64,000 nucleotides of DNA. Source: Emydura subglobosa. Lineage: Eukaryota; Chordata; Testudines; Chelidae. Position 1 is the first letter of the stretch. Each line of letters begins with the position of its first letter. This document shows, piece after piece, positions 51,422 through 63,170 of the stretch. The DNA is taken from NCBI GenBank assembly GCA_007922225.1, contig ML679956.1:20090689-20154688 (forward strand), in the 5' to 3' direction. The notes under the pieces are model-generated. The model was not told the DNA's origin. It was given only the letters and a program-made list of their open reading frames with translations, and ran no database searches. Made by a program: the position numbers and the translations under genes.

Positions 51422-51541
51422 AGGTCCAGATCCTCAGAAGTATTTAGGCACCCATCTCCCATTGATTTTAATGGAAGCTAATGCCTAAGTATGAAAGAAT
51501 TAATTAATGAATGCCTAAATATCTTTGAGGATCTGGGCCTA
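51422..51541. repeat. Palindromic element (CAGATCCTCA ends)
   Basis: The left end 'ggtccagatcctcagaagta' and the right end 'atctttgaggatctgggcct' are inverted repeats, and the TATTTAGGCA / TGCCTAAATA motif pairs inside them. It is noncoding, about 120 bp and MITE-like. Confidence 0.8.
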
Positions 51542-54500
51542 AATCCTCAAATTTCTATTGAAGTACAATATAACTAAATTCAAAACACATATCTAAAAGC
51601 AGAGCAAAAGTTTATTTAAGAAAGAAGAAAAATTATTGTCTTAAAACATGCCATGAATATATATATATACACATACACACACAACCTTTTTTTCCTAGCA
51701 CAATAGATATGATCTGAAAATGCTTTGCTGCTCACAAAGCTGTGACATAATACATTATCTTCCCACATAAATAGGGCAGCAGGCTGATACAGATGCTTTT
51801 ATGCTTAAGGGTGCTGATTGGAAAATATTAGAAAAAATAATGTTATGTGAGAAACTGAAGCAAAAAACTGACGCTATGGGAGAGAAAGCTTAGGGAAGTT
51901 GGCATTATACATCGTCGCTAAAAGAAGGGACAATTTTTGCTGAAAGAATTTGTCAATTATCAATAGGCTTGTATAAGCCTTTAAAAAACGGATTTATTGG
52001 AAAACTGAGAAAATCCTCATTTAACAGGACATGGATGATGAACAGATGGCAGTTGGGCCTGAAATGACACACAATTCCAATCCAGCTTGCACAATCCTTA
52101 AATGAACTCCAGATGAGGTAGGTGAGCCAGTTCAGCAGCTGGTACAACAAACTGGCTGATGGTTGTATTGGCTGGGAGACAAGCAGAAAGGGTAAGGGGA
52201 ATACGAGGGACTTAGAAAGAGGAGAGGGCAAGGGGAAAACATAGAAGAAGAGAGAGTGATAGCAGAAAGAGATGTCAAAAAGTAGAGATGGGATGACAGA
52301 ACTGCCACAACAGTTGCCTTCCAGCAACTTCCTGTTTCATTTTTGTATATTGTGCCTAAAAAGATATACCCAGCTCTCTCCTAGAATATTCTTTTGTGTA
52401 AATTCCATACGTTTATTGAGATTCACTTCTGTACTAGTTTCCAATCATGAAAACCAGGCTGAAGCCTTGGAACATACGCTATTGTCATCACACAGACAAG
52501 TAACTCATATTTTATTACAGTAAGAAACATTATCGATTGGAATCTGTTTGATTAAACCACTAAGTGTCCTTTGCTTGCATTTTCAAATTGCTTCTTTGCA
52601 TCTTTCTGCTGAAATACAAGGGAAATTAGAAACTATATATTCTGGATAAATTTGGTTTTCTCTTTGCATATTCACATTGTGCCATATTTAGGCTCCATTG
52701 TCCTTGGATAGCTTGATCTTTTCTAATAATTTCACTGTGGGTCAGAGCTATCTAGGTAATCTGCATACCTAGTTTGGAAGATATTTTCCATGATGAAATT
52801 AGAAGCTGAATTCAGACCTCATGTAAGTAGCTGCAGCTCCATGGACTTCATTGTAATTGCATCCACTTACACTAGGGCTGAATTTGGTCACATGTGTAGT
52901 GGGTTGAGAAACTGAGTTCCCAACATCCAATATGTCCAGTGCCACTGTTGAATGGGAACCCTCACATCCCATGTAGTGAATCATTTTTCTAAAAGTGAAA
53001 CTACGTAACTTCTCAGATTACCCAGCTGTTCCTCTGATTTATATGGTATGTGAAGGAAAGAGTGACAATGATTAGTAACAACCCAAGAGGTACAAACAAC
53101 TCACAATAATTGTTTTGCTGAGTTTAGCTCTTTCCTCTGCTCACAAAATGTCAGTGACCAATCTGCAGTTTCCTCAGATTTGTTGTTCAAATTTAATGAC
53201 AAATTTGAATATTTTTTACTGTCTTTCAGTGTTTGATGCTGGAATATCAAAATTTGAGCTATGTTGGTTAGCAATGATTGGTCATAAATCTGTTAATACT
53301 GTTTCTCATTGGATAACCCTAACTCTTCTAATAAGAATGGGTAGCCTATGAATGCCTCAAGGAGAGGAAACAATTTAGGAGAAGATAGCAAGAGATGCAC
53401 AGGATTAGGGAATTACTGAAAAATTGTAAATCCTCTCCATTTTAGGACATAGAGGCATTGGCCAAAACATCATTCCTTGTAAAATTAGGCTATTGAGGAA
53501 TGTATTGATTTGTTGCAGACTAAATTAAACTATTTCTCATCACATTCCCCCAAGTAATTAGCCGTGTAGCATTCTACATGTAAAGGCTGCAGTCAGATCT
53601 TTGTGTGAATTACAAAATTTTCTTTCTAGTGTGAATTGCAAGTTTGCAAAGTAAGTGAGCTTAAAATTCACTGTCCGCCACTGTTTGTGTGAGAGAAATT
53701 TAGTCAGATGAATGTTAATTGAAAGCAAGTATAATAGGTGTCTGACCCCAAAGGGCCTGTCAATGCCAGCTGGCAAAGGGTTCATTGATATGAAACAACT
53801 CCTATCAGGCCTGATGAACTCACTGCACCTGACACGTTGTTATATTATTCATCAGTAAAGAATGTTGTGTAAGGAATCAAATGAGATCTTGTATCACACT
53901 GGTCACCATAAGCATTGTAAGATATATATATACAGGTGTTCTTTTTCTCTGGGAGCCCTGAGAAAGCAACCACTATCACAGAGGTATGCAGCCACTATCA
54001 CAGTGAGTTCATTTGAAAATTTAAGAAAATGAAATATATACATTGTGGTATTTGCCCTTCTATGTTTATAACGCTGATTGATTATTCCTTTCTCAGGTGA
54101 GCCCTCCTTGCCTAATACATTTATATTACGGCTGAAAATAGTCAAATCCATGTGTATTCCAGATATATGCATAGCAACATTAGTGATTCATCTCCAGGAC
54201 TAGTCCTGGAAAAGGACTCCAATTAGAAAAGAGAGCCAATTCCTTCTTATCACTGTTCTCATTTTATCTCCCTCTCATTTTTCTGTGAGGTCATTTTTAC
54301 TATAAGCATCTGTCTCCGACTTATATCAGTAGTGGATAGGGTTCGTAGTTTATGAAAGATGCCTCAAATTTGGAATTATTGAATTATTTCTGTTCTCAGT
54401 GATATTGGTACAATTAACATTGGACTGTTCAGTAACCATTCAAGTTATTTGTTTACATTGGAATATATAATCTATTGTTCAAAGATCAACCATATTAAAT

Positions 54501-54879
54501 TTTCCTCTCATAACACACACTGAAGAAAGCATATTAATTTGTTCATGATGTCTTACAAATAGTTACAGACAACTCCTCTATTTATTAGCATTTTTGCAAT
54601 GTAGTAGCTTTTTATGTAATCTTTCTGTTAACTGAAGAAAATAAATTGCATTTATAGCAATCCTAATACATGTAATAATGATACAAATATTTAATATATC
54701 TTAAATTCATAATAATATTTTATACTGACTGAAATCTACCATTGAATTCAGAGCAGTTTATTGTACAATTCAAGTATAAAATTTACCAATATATTTTCAA
54801 CTATGAATACACCAGCAAATAGATACAAATTCTAATTCTCAAAATATGTATCCATTTATTTATCCATTTATTCTTTTGC

Positions 54880-55490
54880 GTAGTGACAGTAATATATGCC
54901 ATCATGTGTCAGCAATGCCCCTCTGCCATGTACATTGGCCAAACCGGACTGTCACTACTCTAAAAAATAAGTGGACACAAATCAGACATAAAAAATGGTA
55001 ACATCCATAAACCAGTCGAAAAGCATTTCAATCTCCCAGGACACTCTGTAGCTGACTTGAAAGTTGCCATACTTCAACAAAAAAATTTCAAAAACAGACT
55101 TCAGCAAGAAACTGCAGAGCTGGAACTCATATGAAAACTTGACAATCAAATTGGGTCTGATAGGGACTTGGAACTGTTATTTTATTACAACAAGTAATTG
55201 TCATTGTTCTCACATTCTCACCTTCTAATCAGTGGTTGTGAATAGGACTCATCTACTCTAACTGAATGGACTTTGCTAACATCTACCTTCCCCATTGTTG
55301 TTCCTTACCCTTGCATGTTTATATATACCCCTTATCTGATTTCTATTTCTTGCATCTGATGAAGTGGGTTGCAGCCCACGAAAGCTTATGCCTACAGAAA
55401 TTAAATTTGTTGTCTTGAAAGTGCTGCAGGACTCTCGTTGTTTTTGCTGTATACAGACTAACACGGCTACCCCTCTGGAACTTTGGCAGC
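54880..55490 (+). mobile_element. Penelope-like retroelement 3' part with GIY-YIG endonuclease remnant
   Basis: From 54883 the frame reads VIYAIMCQQCPSAMYIGQTG, the N-terminal signature of a GIY-YIG endonuclease (the Tyr-Ile-Gly part intact, with a preceding Cys-x2-Cys). A stop at 54961 and a deletion follow. Then SGHKSDIKNG, HFNLPGHSVADLKVAIL and QQETAELELI continue the domain up to a stop. This order is that of the C-terminal endonuclease of Penelope-like elements. The 3' UTR runs on to the tail that ends AACACGGCTACCCCTCTGG. The upstream RT domain is missing. The tail contains the hammerhead-like motif listed at 55351-55393. Confidence 0.8.
55351..55393 (+). ncRNA. Hammerhead ribozyme-like motif in Penelope-like tail (probably inactive)
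   Basis: CTGATGA (55356-55362) is followed by a hairpin, GTGGG (55364-55368) with CCCAC (55375-55379), then GAAA (55380-55383). That is the order of the conserved hammerhead core. A small stem III is possible: GC at 55384-55385 with GC at 55390-55391. Two departures from the canonical core are visible. One is an extra A between CTGATGA and stem II. The other is a C instead of U at the position that should pair with the last A of GAAA. Hammerhead motifs are known in Penelope-like elements; activity here is doubtful. Confidence 0.5.
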
Positions 55491-55890
55491 TTTGAAAATC
55501 CCACATTAGATGTCTTCCTTTTTAAATTTTAATTTCAAGGTAAAAGCTTTAGATACAGCCTTGCTCCGACAGAGCAAATGGCCCATTGTTTCATGGATAC
55601 TATCACCACTTGCCTGGGAATTACAGATTATGGATGCACAATTATCTATCCTCTTGATTACATTCTTGGAAAATTTAGTATAACGACCCAAACCAGTCAC
55701 ATCTGATGAAGTCCCAACATCCTTCACTTTAAATCACCTATGCTTTGACTTTTCCATACTTTAGACCATCCATATTAATTGCAGCACAAAATGTTATCAG
55801 CATTCCACAGACTGTAGTACCATTTTTGCATTTGATCTTAATGGTAATTTGGGAAACAATAGATTCTCTTTTGATTTTTGTGTAGAAGCA

Positions 55891-55923
55891 CTTTTCTTTC
55901 TTTCTTTCTCTTTCTTTCTTTCT
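55891..55923. repeat. (CTTT)n microsatellite
   Basis: About eight tetranucleotide units with one interruption. Confidence 0.95.
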
Positions 55924-57071
55924 AGTCAAATGGTAACATAAAAATCAGAATAATTTAGATGCACATCAATTGATCACTAATGTGCAATAAAATCCTTTTT
56001 TTTAATTGCATCTATATATATTGCAACTAAGAGCTTAATCCTATGAACACCATGTGTTTTCTGGGGACCCAGATGCTTTTGATTGGGATTGCCTGGACAA
56101 CAATTTTATGCTCGAATACTCCTGCAGAAGCAAACTTCTGTCAGTCCCAAAGTCTGGATCATCCTACGCAGAGAGAAAGAAGGAAAAATGCTTTTGTTCG
56201 TATTGGACATATGCATGGAAAAGCAGTTTATACAAAAATATTTAATAGAGTCTTTCATAGCATTACAGTGGTCAACTTGTTTGTTGCTAGAACTCTTGGA
56301 ATGATTTCTGATTTGTCAGGTAATATCTTTGCATTCATCATCTTTGCTATCTAAACTGAATATCGGATACATGACACAATACAGTGTGTCTGCCAGTGGG
56401 TCCTTCCAGATTGTGTATTGCTTTGTTGTTGCTTGAACAGTCCTGAAGCTAGTTACTGAGGCAGAGGTCAAAGGTGCGTAGCCATTGGGATCTTACAGGA
56501 GACTGTAGCATTGCAATACTTCTACCATACTCTGTCACATTTTTATTATAAACTCTTAAGATTAGAGATTTATTATATTATTGTTTATTTTGTCAGTTTA
56601 TGGACTAATTTGCTATGAATTGGAACCAATCCCAGGACCCTATACTTGCATATAGTTGTGAATTTTTTGAGTGTCTGGAAAACTATATCTCTGTTGTCCA
56701 TACAAGGACAACTGGGGAAACAGATCTTCCTCAAAGTTCTCCGGTATCTTGCAAGTGGGACGGGTGGTATGGTGAGACAGGTGATTATTTGTTTGTGCTT
56801 CCTAGGGCTGTTTTGTGTTTTTTACTTTCCATCATATAGGGGGGCAGGAGGGGAATCCCTGGCAATGCAAAGGGCCCACATCTCCACAGCAGGTTTAAAA
56901 CAGGCATAGAAAACTCCTATCCCACACTCCTGTACCCCTAGTTTAGAGGGTGAAGAGGAGTGTGCTAGAGGCTTGCTATCCTCAACTGGCAGACAAACCA
57001 ATGGAAGTCAATACTAGGTAATGGCAGCCTCCAAACCAACATGCTGTAAGAAATAGCCATTTCTGCCCGCG
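55924..57071. other. Intronic sequence without a recognised gene
   Basis: Three overlapping short frames near 56043-56354 have no recognisable domain. No repeats were recognised. Confidence 0.5.
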
Positions 57072-57097
57072 CCCCACCCCCCCCCCCCCCCCCCCCC
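57072..57097. repeat. Poly-C tract
   Basis: A run of more than 20 C with one A near its start. Shorter C runs occur near 17431 and 20161. Confidence 0.95.
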
Positions 57098-57649
57098 GAG
57101 CCATTCTGCTGCACCCAATAGAAGCAAACAGCAGAATCTCTAATCCTATATACGTCCGATGAGAACTTATCATTAGTTTAACTCTGCTCCTGTTGAACTC
57201 AGTGGGAGTGGAGTTAGGCCATTGCTGAGCGCTTTTCAAAATCACACTATCAGAGCAGATTTTATGTGCCTGATATCATATCTGCAATAGCATTATTTCA
57301 ATAAGTACCCTATTAAATATTAGCAAATCACTTCTCCATCTGATGTAGCACCAGATGTAACTATGATGTCTGTCATCACCAAAAAAGTGAAAAAAGCCCT
57401 TATTTATGTTCTAAATATTTGATACATAGTCCACCTAAAAATAACTCTTCAGCTAAATGTTTTAGTATCCTCACCCTCCAAAATCAAATTGTCCTCAGAG
57501 CATCCTGTGAGACTTTCTTTGTATCTCTCATTCTCATCTTTCCTTCTGTGCTTCCCCTGCCTAACCACGCTCTATCCTGATGCATCAAATGACCACTGTG
57601 TCATAATTTTAAAAAACCCTTTTAAAAAAACGTCTTCAGTAAAACATAT

Positions 57650-59385
57650 TAGTACTAAGGGATAGCAATTATAGTGAACTAAAGGCTATAGAAAATTAAT
57701 ACGGGAAGCAAAAGCTCAGAAGAAGTAGTCCGTGTCAGGCAGAGTTGAGGACAATAAGGAGATTTTAAGACTTATAATGGTATTGGTTCACTTCAATCTG
57801 GAAAAGGTAGAATTGTCAATAATAATGCAGAAAAGACAAGACTTCAGTAAACTGTTCTGTATTAGGGCAAAAGCTAGAGGATGTATTCATATCATATGAT
57901 GAATGATGGTGATGATGATGATGATGACATATTTCCAGTCCAACAAAGGATTCTAACCAGCTTCTATAGTGGCTGCTAAAGTTAGATATTTTTAAATCAG
58001 CAGGTCTGGATAACTTGCATCCAAGAGTTGGCCAAGGAACTCTTTTGATTGTTAATGTTGATGTTTAATAAATGTTGAAATACTAGGGATGTTCCAGAGG
58101 ACTGAAAGAGAGTTAATATAGTACCAGTATTTTAAAATGATAAACAAATGTATTTTATAAAGATATACAAATAATTACATTTCTGTCAGCATGACATTGA
58201 TACCAGGCAAAATTGTGGAATAGCTAATACAGGCTTTGATTAGTAAAGAATTAAAGGAGGGTACTATAATTAATGCCAATCAACATGGGTTTACAGAAAA
58301 GAGATCTTGTCAAACTAATTCTATATTTTTTATGAGATTGTCTTATAAAGATAAATGTTGATGTAATACATGTAGGCTTCTGTGAGACATTTGAGTTGGT
58401 ACTACAGAGCGTTTTCATTAAAGAATTAGAATGATCAAAATCATCATAGAGAGGGTGCATTTCTAGCAGGGACTGGTTCTTGACCATATGCTATTTAACA
58501 TTTTATTCAATATGACTTGGAGGAAAACATAAAGTCATTACTGCAAAGTTTGCATCTGTTACAAGGATTGCAGGAGTGGTAAATAATGAAGACAACAGGT
58601 CACTGATATAGAGTAATATGGGTTGATTGATAAGCTGGGCACAAGCAAACAATATGTATATCAGTATGACCAAAAGTAAAGTCATACATATAGGAACAAA
58701 AAATGCAAGCCATACTTACAGGATGTCAGGAATCTATACTGGGAAGCATGGACTCTGAAAAGGACTTGGGCATCACATTGGATTATTGGCTGTCTGAATT
58801 CCCAGTGCAACACGGTGGCCAAAAGGGCTAATATGATCCTTGGATATATATATATATATAGGGGAATATCTAGTAGGAGTAGAGAACTTTATATTAAATC
58901 TGTATTTGACACTAGTGGCATACTGGTGGCACTAATGGAGTATTGTGCCCAGTTCTGGTTTCCACATTTCAAGGAGGATGTTGATAAATTGAAGAGGGTT
59001 CAGAGAAGAGCCACAAGAATTATTAAAAAATTGGAAAACCTGCCTTACAGTGAATAGACTTAGTAGTACAATCTATTTAGTTTACTAAAGATAAGGTCAA
59101 GGCATGACTTGATTACAGTCTATAAGAACCTACCTGAGGAACCAAAATTGATAATAGAGGACTCTTCAATCTAGCAGACAAAGGTACAATGAGAGCCAAT
59201 GGCTGGAAGATGAAGCTAGACAAATTCACATTAGAAATAAGGTGCAAATGTTTAAATGAGATAATTAATCATTGGAACAATTTGCCAAGCAGTAACTAAT
59301 TCAGGGAAGTCCTATGGCCTATGTAATACAGGATGTCAGACTAAATAATCGCAATAGTGCCTTTTGGCCTTAAAAATCTATGAAT
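57650..59385 (+). mobile_element. Old CR1 LINE, RT region to 3' tail
   Basis: Plus-strand CR1, much decayed. The pre-RT part around 57680-57960 is recognised by the segment translating near 'gacaataaggagattttaag'. The RT part includes 'caacatgggtttacagaaaa' near 58280. The thumb region reads SRSRELYIKSVF and YCAQFWFPHFKEDVDKLKRV (58815-59057), homologous to the thumb of the CR1 at 3171. The 3' tail 'gccttttggccttaaaaatc' ends near 59385. Two microsatellites have grown inside it: (GAT)n at 57908-57928 and (TA)n near 58845. At about 1.7 kb it is the longest CR1 in the window. Confidence 0.85.
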
Positions 59386-59625
59386 GCCAATGAATGAATC
59401 CACTGAAGAAATATGTACACACAACTCCCCTTTTTCCCCCAAAACAGGCATCTGCCATGCCTGAAGACTTCTTTCATCTGGTTTATTGTGCATTTGAACA
59501 GTATTGTCATTTAGGTCTCATTGTGGTAAAAACTTTTGCTTATGCTTAACTTTAAGCAAATAACTAGTCCCATTGACTTCTGTGATACTACTCACATGCC
59601 TAAAGCTAGATACCAGGTCCTTAGA

Positions 59626-59743
59626 TTGGTAAATAACTGTTTATCCATCTGTGTTTTGTACAACACTGAACATGTGTCCAGTGCTTGGTAAATAACTGTT
59701 TATCCATCTGTGTTTTGTACAACACTGAACATGTGTCCAGTGC
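59626..59743. repeat. Perfect tandem duplication of 59 bp
   Basis: The unit starting TTGGTAAATAACTGTTTATC (59626-59684) is repeated without a mismatch at 59685-59743. The following CAATAAATAAC may be a third, diverged start. Perfect identity suggests a recent duplication or an assembly artefact. Confidence 0.95.
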
Positions 59744-61216
59744 TCAATAAATAACATAAATCAAACACCAACAAATTAAATTATTGGTATAGGACTTCAA
59801 ACCACAGATCTGTATGTATCTTGTCTCAAGTAGGTAAAGCTCTGTATTCTTAACTGTGTCATAAAATTGAGATTGGAGAATTAAAAAAAAAAATTCCTGG
59901 AACATTATTTCTTCCTATTCCTATATCACTTTTAATATTTTCTTTCTGTCTTTGACAGACTTAGACATTATAAGACAATTACAATTTATCTTATTCCCCA
60001 AGGTCTACATTTACAAGCGTTCTTATTCCCTTGCATCTTTCTATCAGAATTTAGTTTATTTTGTTTCTTCCCTATCCCTTACTTGTACAACTGGAAAATA
60101 AGCTTTTTAAGGGATTCAAAAGTATCCCCTAATCTGATCCACTGGATCTATGTTAATGGAAGTCTAGATAATAACACAATTTTTAGCTTCCTTATACGTG
60201 TTTTCTCTCATTACCAAAGGGAGATTAAACTTCCTCTCAGTTATACTATTTTGACCACTTTTTCCAAGTTTTCATTTCTGCATGCAAAAAGCTATTATTT
60301 TACATTGGAGGCCCCAAAAGAGCTTTTTAGTTCATCTACCTTATCATGGGAATCCTGAGACATCTGCTGTACAGTTTTAATCCTTTTCTTTGTTACATCC
60401 AGCTTTTTACTATTTCTGGTCCACATATTTATTTTCTACTCCACTGGTTTAATGGCTGGAAGTGAAGTTTCTAGCATAGCCTCAGCAGATCCATTTGAAA
60501 GTTCATAAGTAGATTACTCACTTCATCCACCCTATCCAGTTCACTTGCAGTGGTTGTCATTAATAAATTAACATTCTCCAAAAGTTATTTCCTGATTTTA
60601 AAAACAGGAACATAACAATATCTCGGTAACTGAATGCTAATCAGAGGTGTCCTCAAAATATGTGACTGATCTTGCAAAATAATATTTTGTCACACATTTC
60701 TCTCTGTCCCATCAGTGCAACCCATTACTTATCATATCAACGTACACAAGATTGACCTAAGGATTTGGAGGAAGGTTAGCAAGATGATCCTATGGGAATC
60801 GACCAAAACATACTTCACTATCTCATTTTACTTTAATAGAGTGTATAGAGAAATGTTAAAGCAACAGCACTCCAGCCTCTTCCTGAAGAAATGGTGTCAG
60901 GTTGCTTGTTCATTTCAACTCAAGCCAGTGATTTACAAAAAAAAAAAAAAAAAAAAAGTTCTAAACTAGCTTTCTTAAAATTAAAACTGAGATTCTCCTT
61001 TATTTGCTGGTTTCACCAGTTTAAGGGAGCCCACAATTGCAGGCTGTATGGATCCTAAAGGCCAACCGTCATGCTAGCTGTTAGCAAATGCTAAATTTTT
61101 AATGGCAAGCACTTTAGGTTACCAAAGGATTTGCCTAATTCCAAACCAGAGGAAGTTCAAGTTTTCCATCTGCTCCTTCCTCTGTCACTGGTATAAAATC
61201 TACCCAATTTAATCAA
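59744..61216. other. Intronic sequence without a recognised gene
   Basis: Contains a 20-bp A run at about 60938-60957. No repeat or exon was recognised. Confidence 0.55.
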
Positions 61217-61842
61217 ATCATAGAAGATTAGGCTTGGAAGGGACCTCAGAAGGTCATCTAATCCAACCCCCTGCTCAAAGCAGGACTAACCTCAGCTAAA
61301 TCATCCCAGCCAGGGCTTTGTCAAGCCAGGCCTTAAAAACCTCTAAGGATGGACAAGTTGGAGAGAGTCCAGTGGAGGGTAGCAAAAATGATTAGGGGGC
61401 TAGAGCACAAGACTTATGAGGAGAGACTGAGGGAACTAGGCTTGTTTAGTCTGCAAAAGAGAAGAGTGAGGGGGGATTTGACAGCAGCCTTTAATTGCCT
61501 GAAAGGGAGTTCCAGGGAGGATGGAGCCAGGCTGTTCTCAATGGTCTCAAGTTGCAGTGGGGGAGGGTAGGTTGGATATTAGGAAAAAATTTCTCACTAG
61601 GAGGGTGGTGAAGCCATGGAATGGGTTACCTAGGGAGGTGGTGGAATCTCCATCTTTAGAGGTTTTTAAGCTGTGGTTTGACAAAGCCCTGACTGGGATG
61701 ATTTAGCTGACGTTAGTCTTACTTTGAGCAGGTGTTGGACTGACCTCCTGAGGTCCCTTCCAACTCTAATATTCTATGATTCTATGGAGACTCCACCACT
61801 TCCCTAGGTAACCCATTCCAGTGCTTCACCACCCACATAGTT
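61217..61842 (-). mobile_element. CR1 LINE tail split by a second CR1
   Basis: The minus-strand 3' tail runs from 'aatcatagaagattaggctt' (61217) to 'cctctaaggatgga' (61353). It resumes at 'gagactccaccacttcccta' (61787) and ends near 61842. In the uninterrupted copy at 3171-3370 these two stretches are adjacent, so the interruption is an insertion. It is 5'-truncated, with only about 190 bp left. Confidence 0.9.
61354..61786 (+). mobile_element. CR1 LINE 3' end inserted into another CR1
   Basis: The plus-strand CR1 starts within the RT thumb ([20 protein letters not shown]) and continues through [16 protein letters not shown]. It ends with the tail 'attctatgattctatg' at 61786. A frameshift near 61555 moves the C-terminus ([20 protein letters not shown]) into another frame. 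ATGGA at 61349-61353 and 61784-61788 may be a 5-bp target duplication, although it overlaps the tail repeat. It is similar to the copy at 3171, so it is relatively young. Confidence 0.92.
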
Positions 61843-62965
61843 TTATCCCTGTCTCCTTGTCTTTTCCCCCAGTTTACCTTCATCTTATTTTGTGACATTT
61901 TATCACCTCTTAGCTCATTTTAAATGATGGAAGGAAATTGGTGGAATTTCTTAGCTTTTAACTAATCTCCTCCCACCAGTTTATTAACACTCTGATTATA
62001 AATACTCATGTTTTATGCCAGTATTTTAGTCTGGTACTAACAATAGTATCCTCTAGGACTGGACATCCAATTCTGGGTCTTTCCTTCGGTAATAGTTTTT
62101 CTAGTACTTTAAAGAGACTTAAAATTAAAAAAAAAAAAGCAAAGCAAAACTTCATTTACCTGAGAGCTTGCAGAGACTTATGCCAGACTGAGATATGTAT
62201 GCTCTGAAAATACCACAAAGTAAACCTTTGAGATCAGAACAATAAAGAAAAACAGTACTGGAAAAAAGCCAAGAGTTGCAGGTACTAATCTAATCCACCC
62301 TGCACAGGTCATAACATTTGCTGTCATCTGGCCTGGATCTGTGTTAATCTAAACTTAGTCTTTTTCACTTCCTCATACACTTGGATGTATATATCTATTC
62401 AAGATGGCTGTCATTATAGAACTAGGGATATATATTGCTGATATTTCCAGCCCTACAAATTTGGGAGTGTATTTTTCTTCTTCTGATAGAGTGTCATGAC
62501 CTTAGCAACGGACACTATGTACCCATGTAACACATGTGCCTAATAGGGAGATATCTCTTTAAGAGATCTATGTGAGGGGGGCTTGGTAGGAGTTTGTTGT
62601 GTCTGGGTCATTGTTTCTAGTCAGATTTAAGACTCCACATCCAGAAGTTTTTAGAATTGGGTCGGGTGTGAAAGTCTTGGGTATGCTCCAGTAGGTTCCC
62701 TGTTGCTGGGGTCAGACTCCATGAGGGCAAGCAGTCTGGGTAGCTGCTTTACAAAAAGGCCATGTGCTCTGTGTGAGTAGGGAGAAGCTGAGACCCCAGA
62801 AGACAGCCTGGTTTTCCTAATTCTGAAGCATTTTGCAACAGGTTAGTGATACTGTTAACCCTCCAACAGGGAAGCCCTGGCAGCGTTAGGAAAAAATAAT
62901 TTCTTTAATTTTAATTATACACTTTGAATGTTGTTTGTTTTTTAGCCAAACTGTTTTAGTTAAAA
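61843..62965. other. Intronic sequence without a recognised gene
   Basis: No repeat family could be named. A palindromic stretch 'gagatatctctttaagagat' lies near 62549. Confidence 0.5.
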
Positions 62966-63170
62966 GTTCCAGAAGGGTAGCCGTGTTGGTCTGTATACAG
63001 CAAAAACAATGAGAGTCCTGTAGTAGCACCTTAAAGACTAACAAATTTCTGTGGGCATTAGCTTTCGTTGGCTGATGTTCTGACGAAGTGGGTTGCAGCC
63101 CACGAAAGCTTATGCCCGCAGAAATTTGTTAGTCTTTAAGGTGCTTCAGGACTCTTGTTGTTTTTGTTTT
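62966..63170 (+). mobile_element. Inverted pair of Penelope-like tails with hammerhead-like core
   Basis: The left part (62966-63069) is a Penelope-like tail in reverse, beginning GTTCCAGAAGGGTAGCCGTG. The right part (63078-63170) is the same tail forward. The arms 63001-63067 and 63102-63166 pair over about 65 bp, giving a large hairpin. The right copy carries the hammerhead-like order CTGACGA (63080-63086), GTGGG/CCCAC hairpin (63088-63103) and GAAA (63104-63107). The left copy stops inside the stem. There is no coding part. The same inverted-then-direct layout is seen at 35666-35774. Confidence 0.8.

Noticed and set aside
56043..56354. Three overlapping frames that could suggest coding sequence
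   Set aside because: No domain, no splice-site arrangement, and the frames read the same DNA in all three phases.
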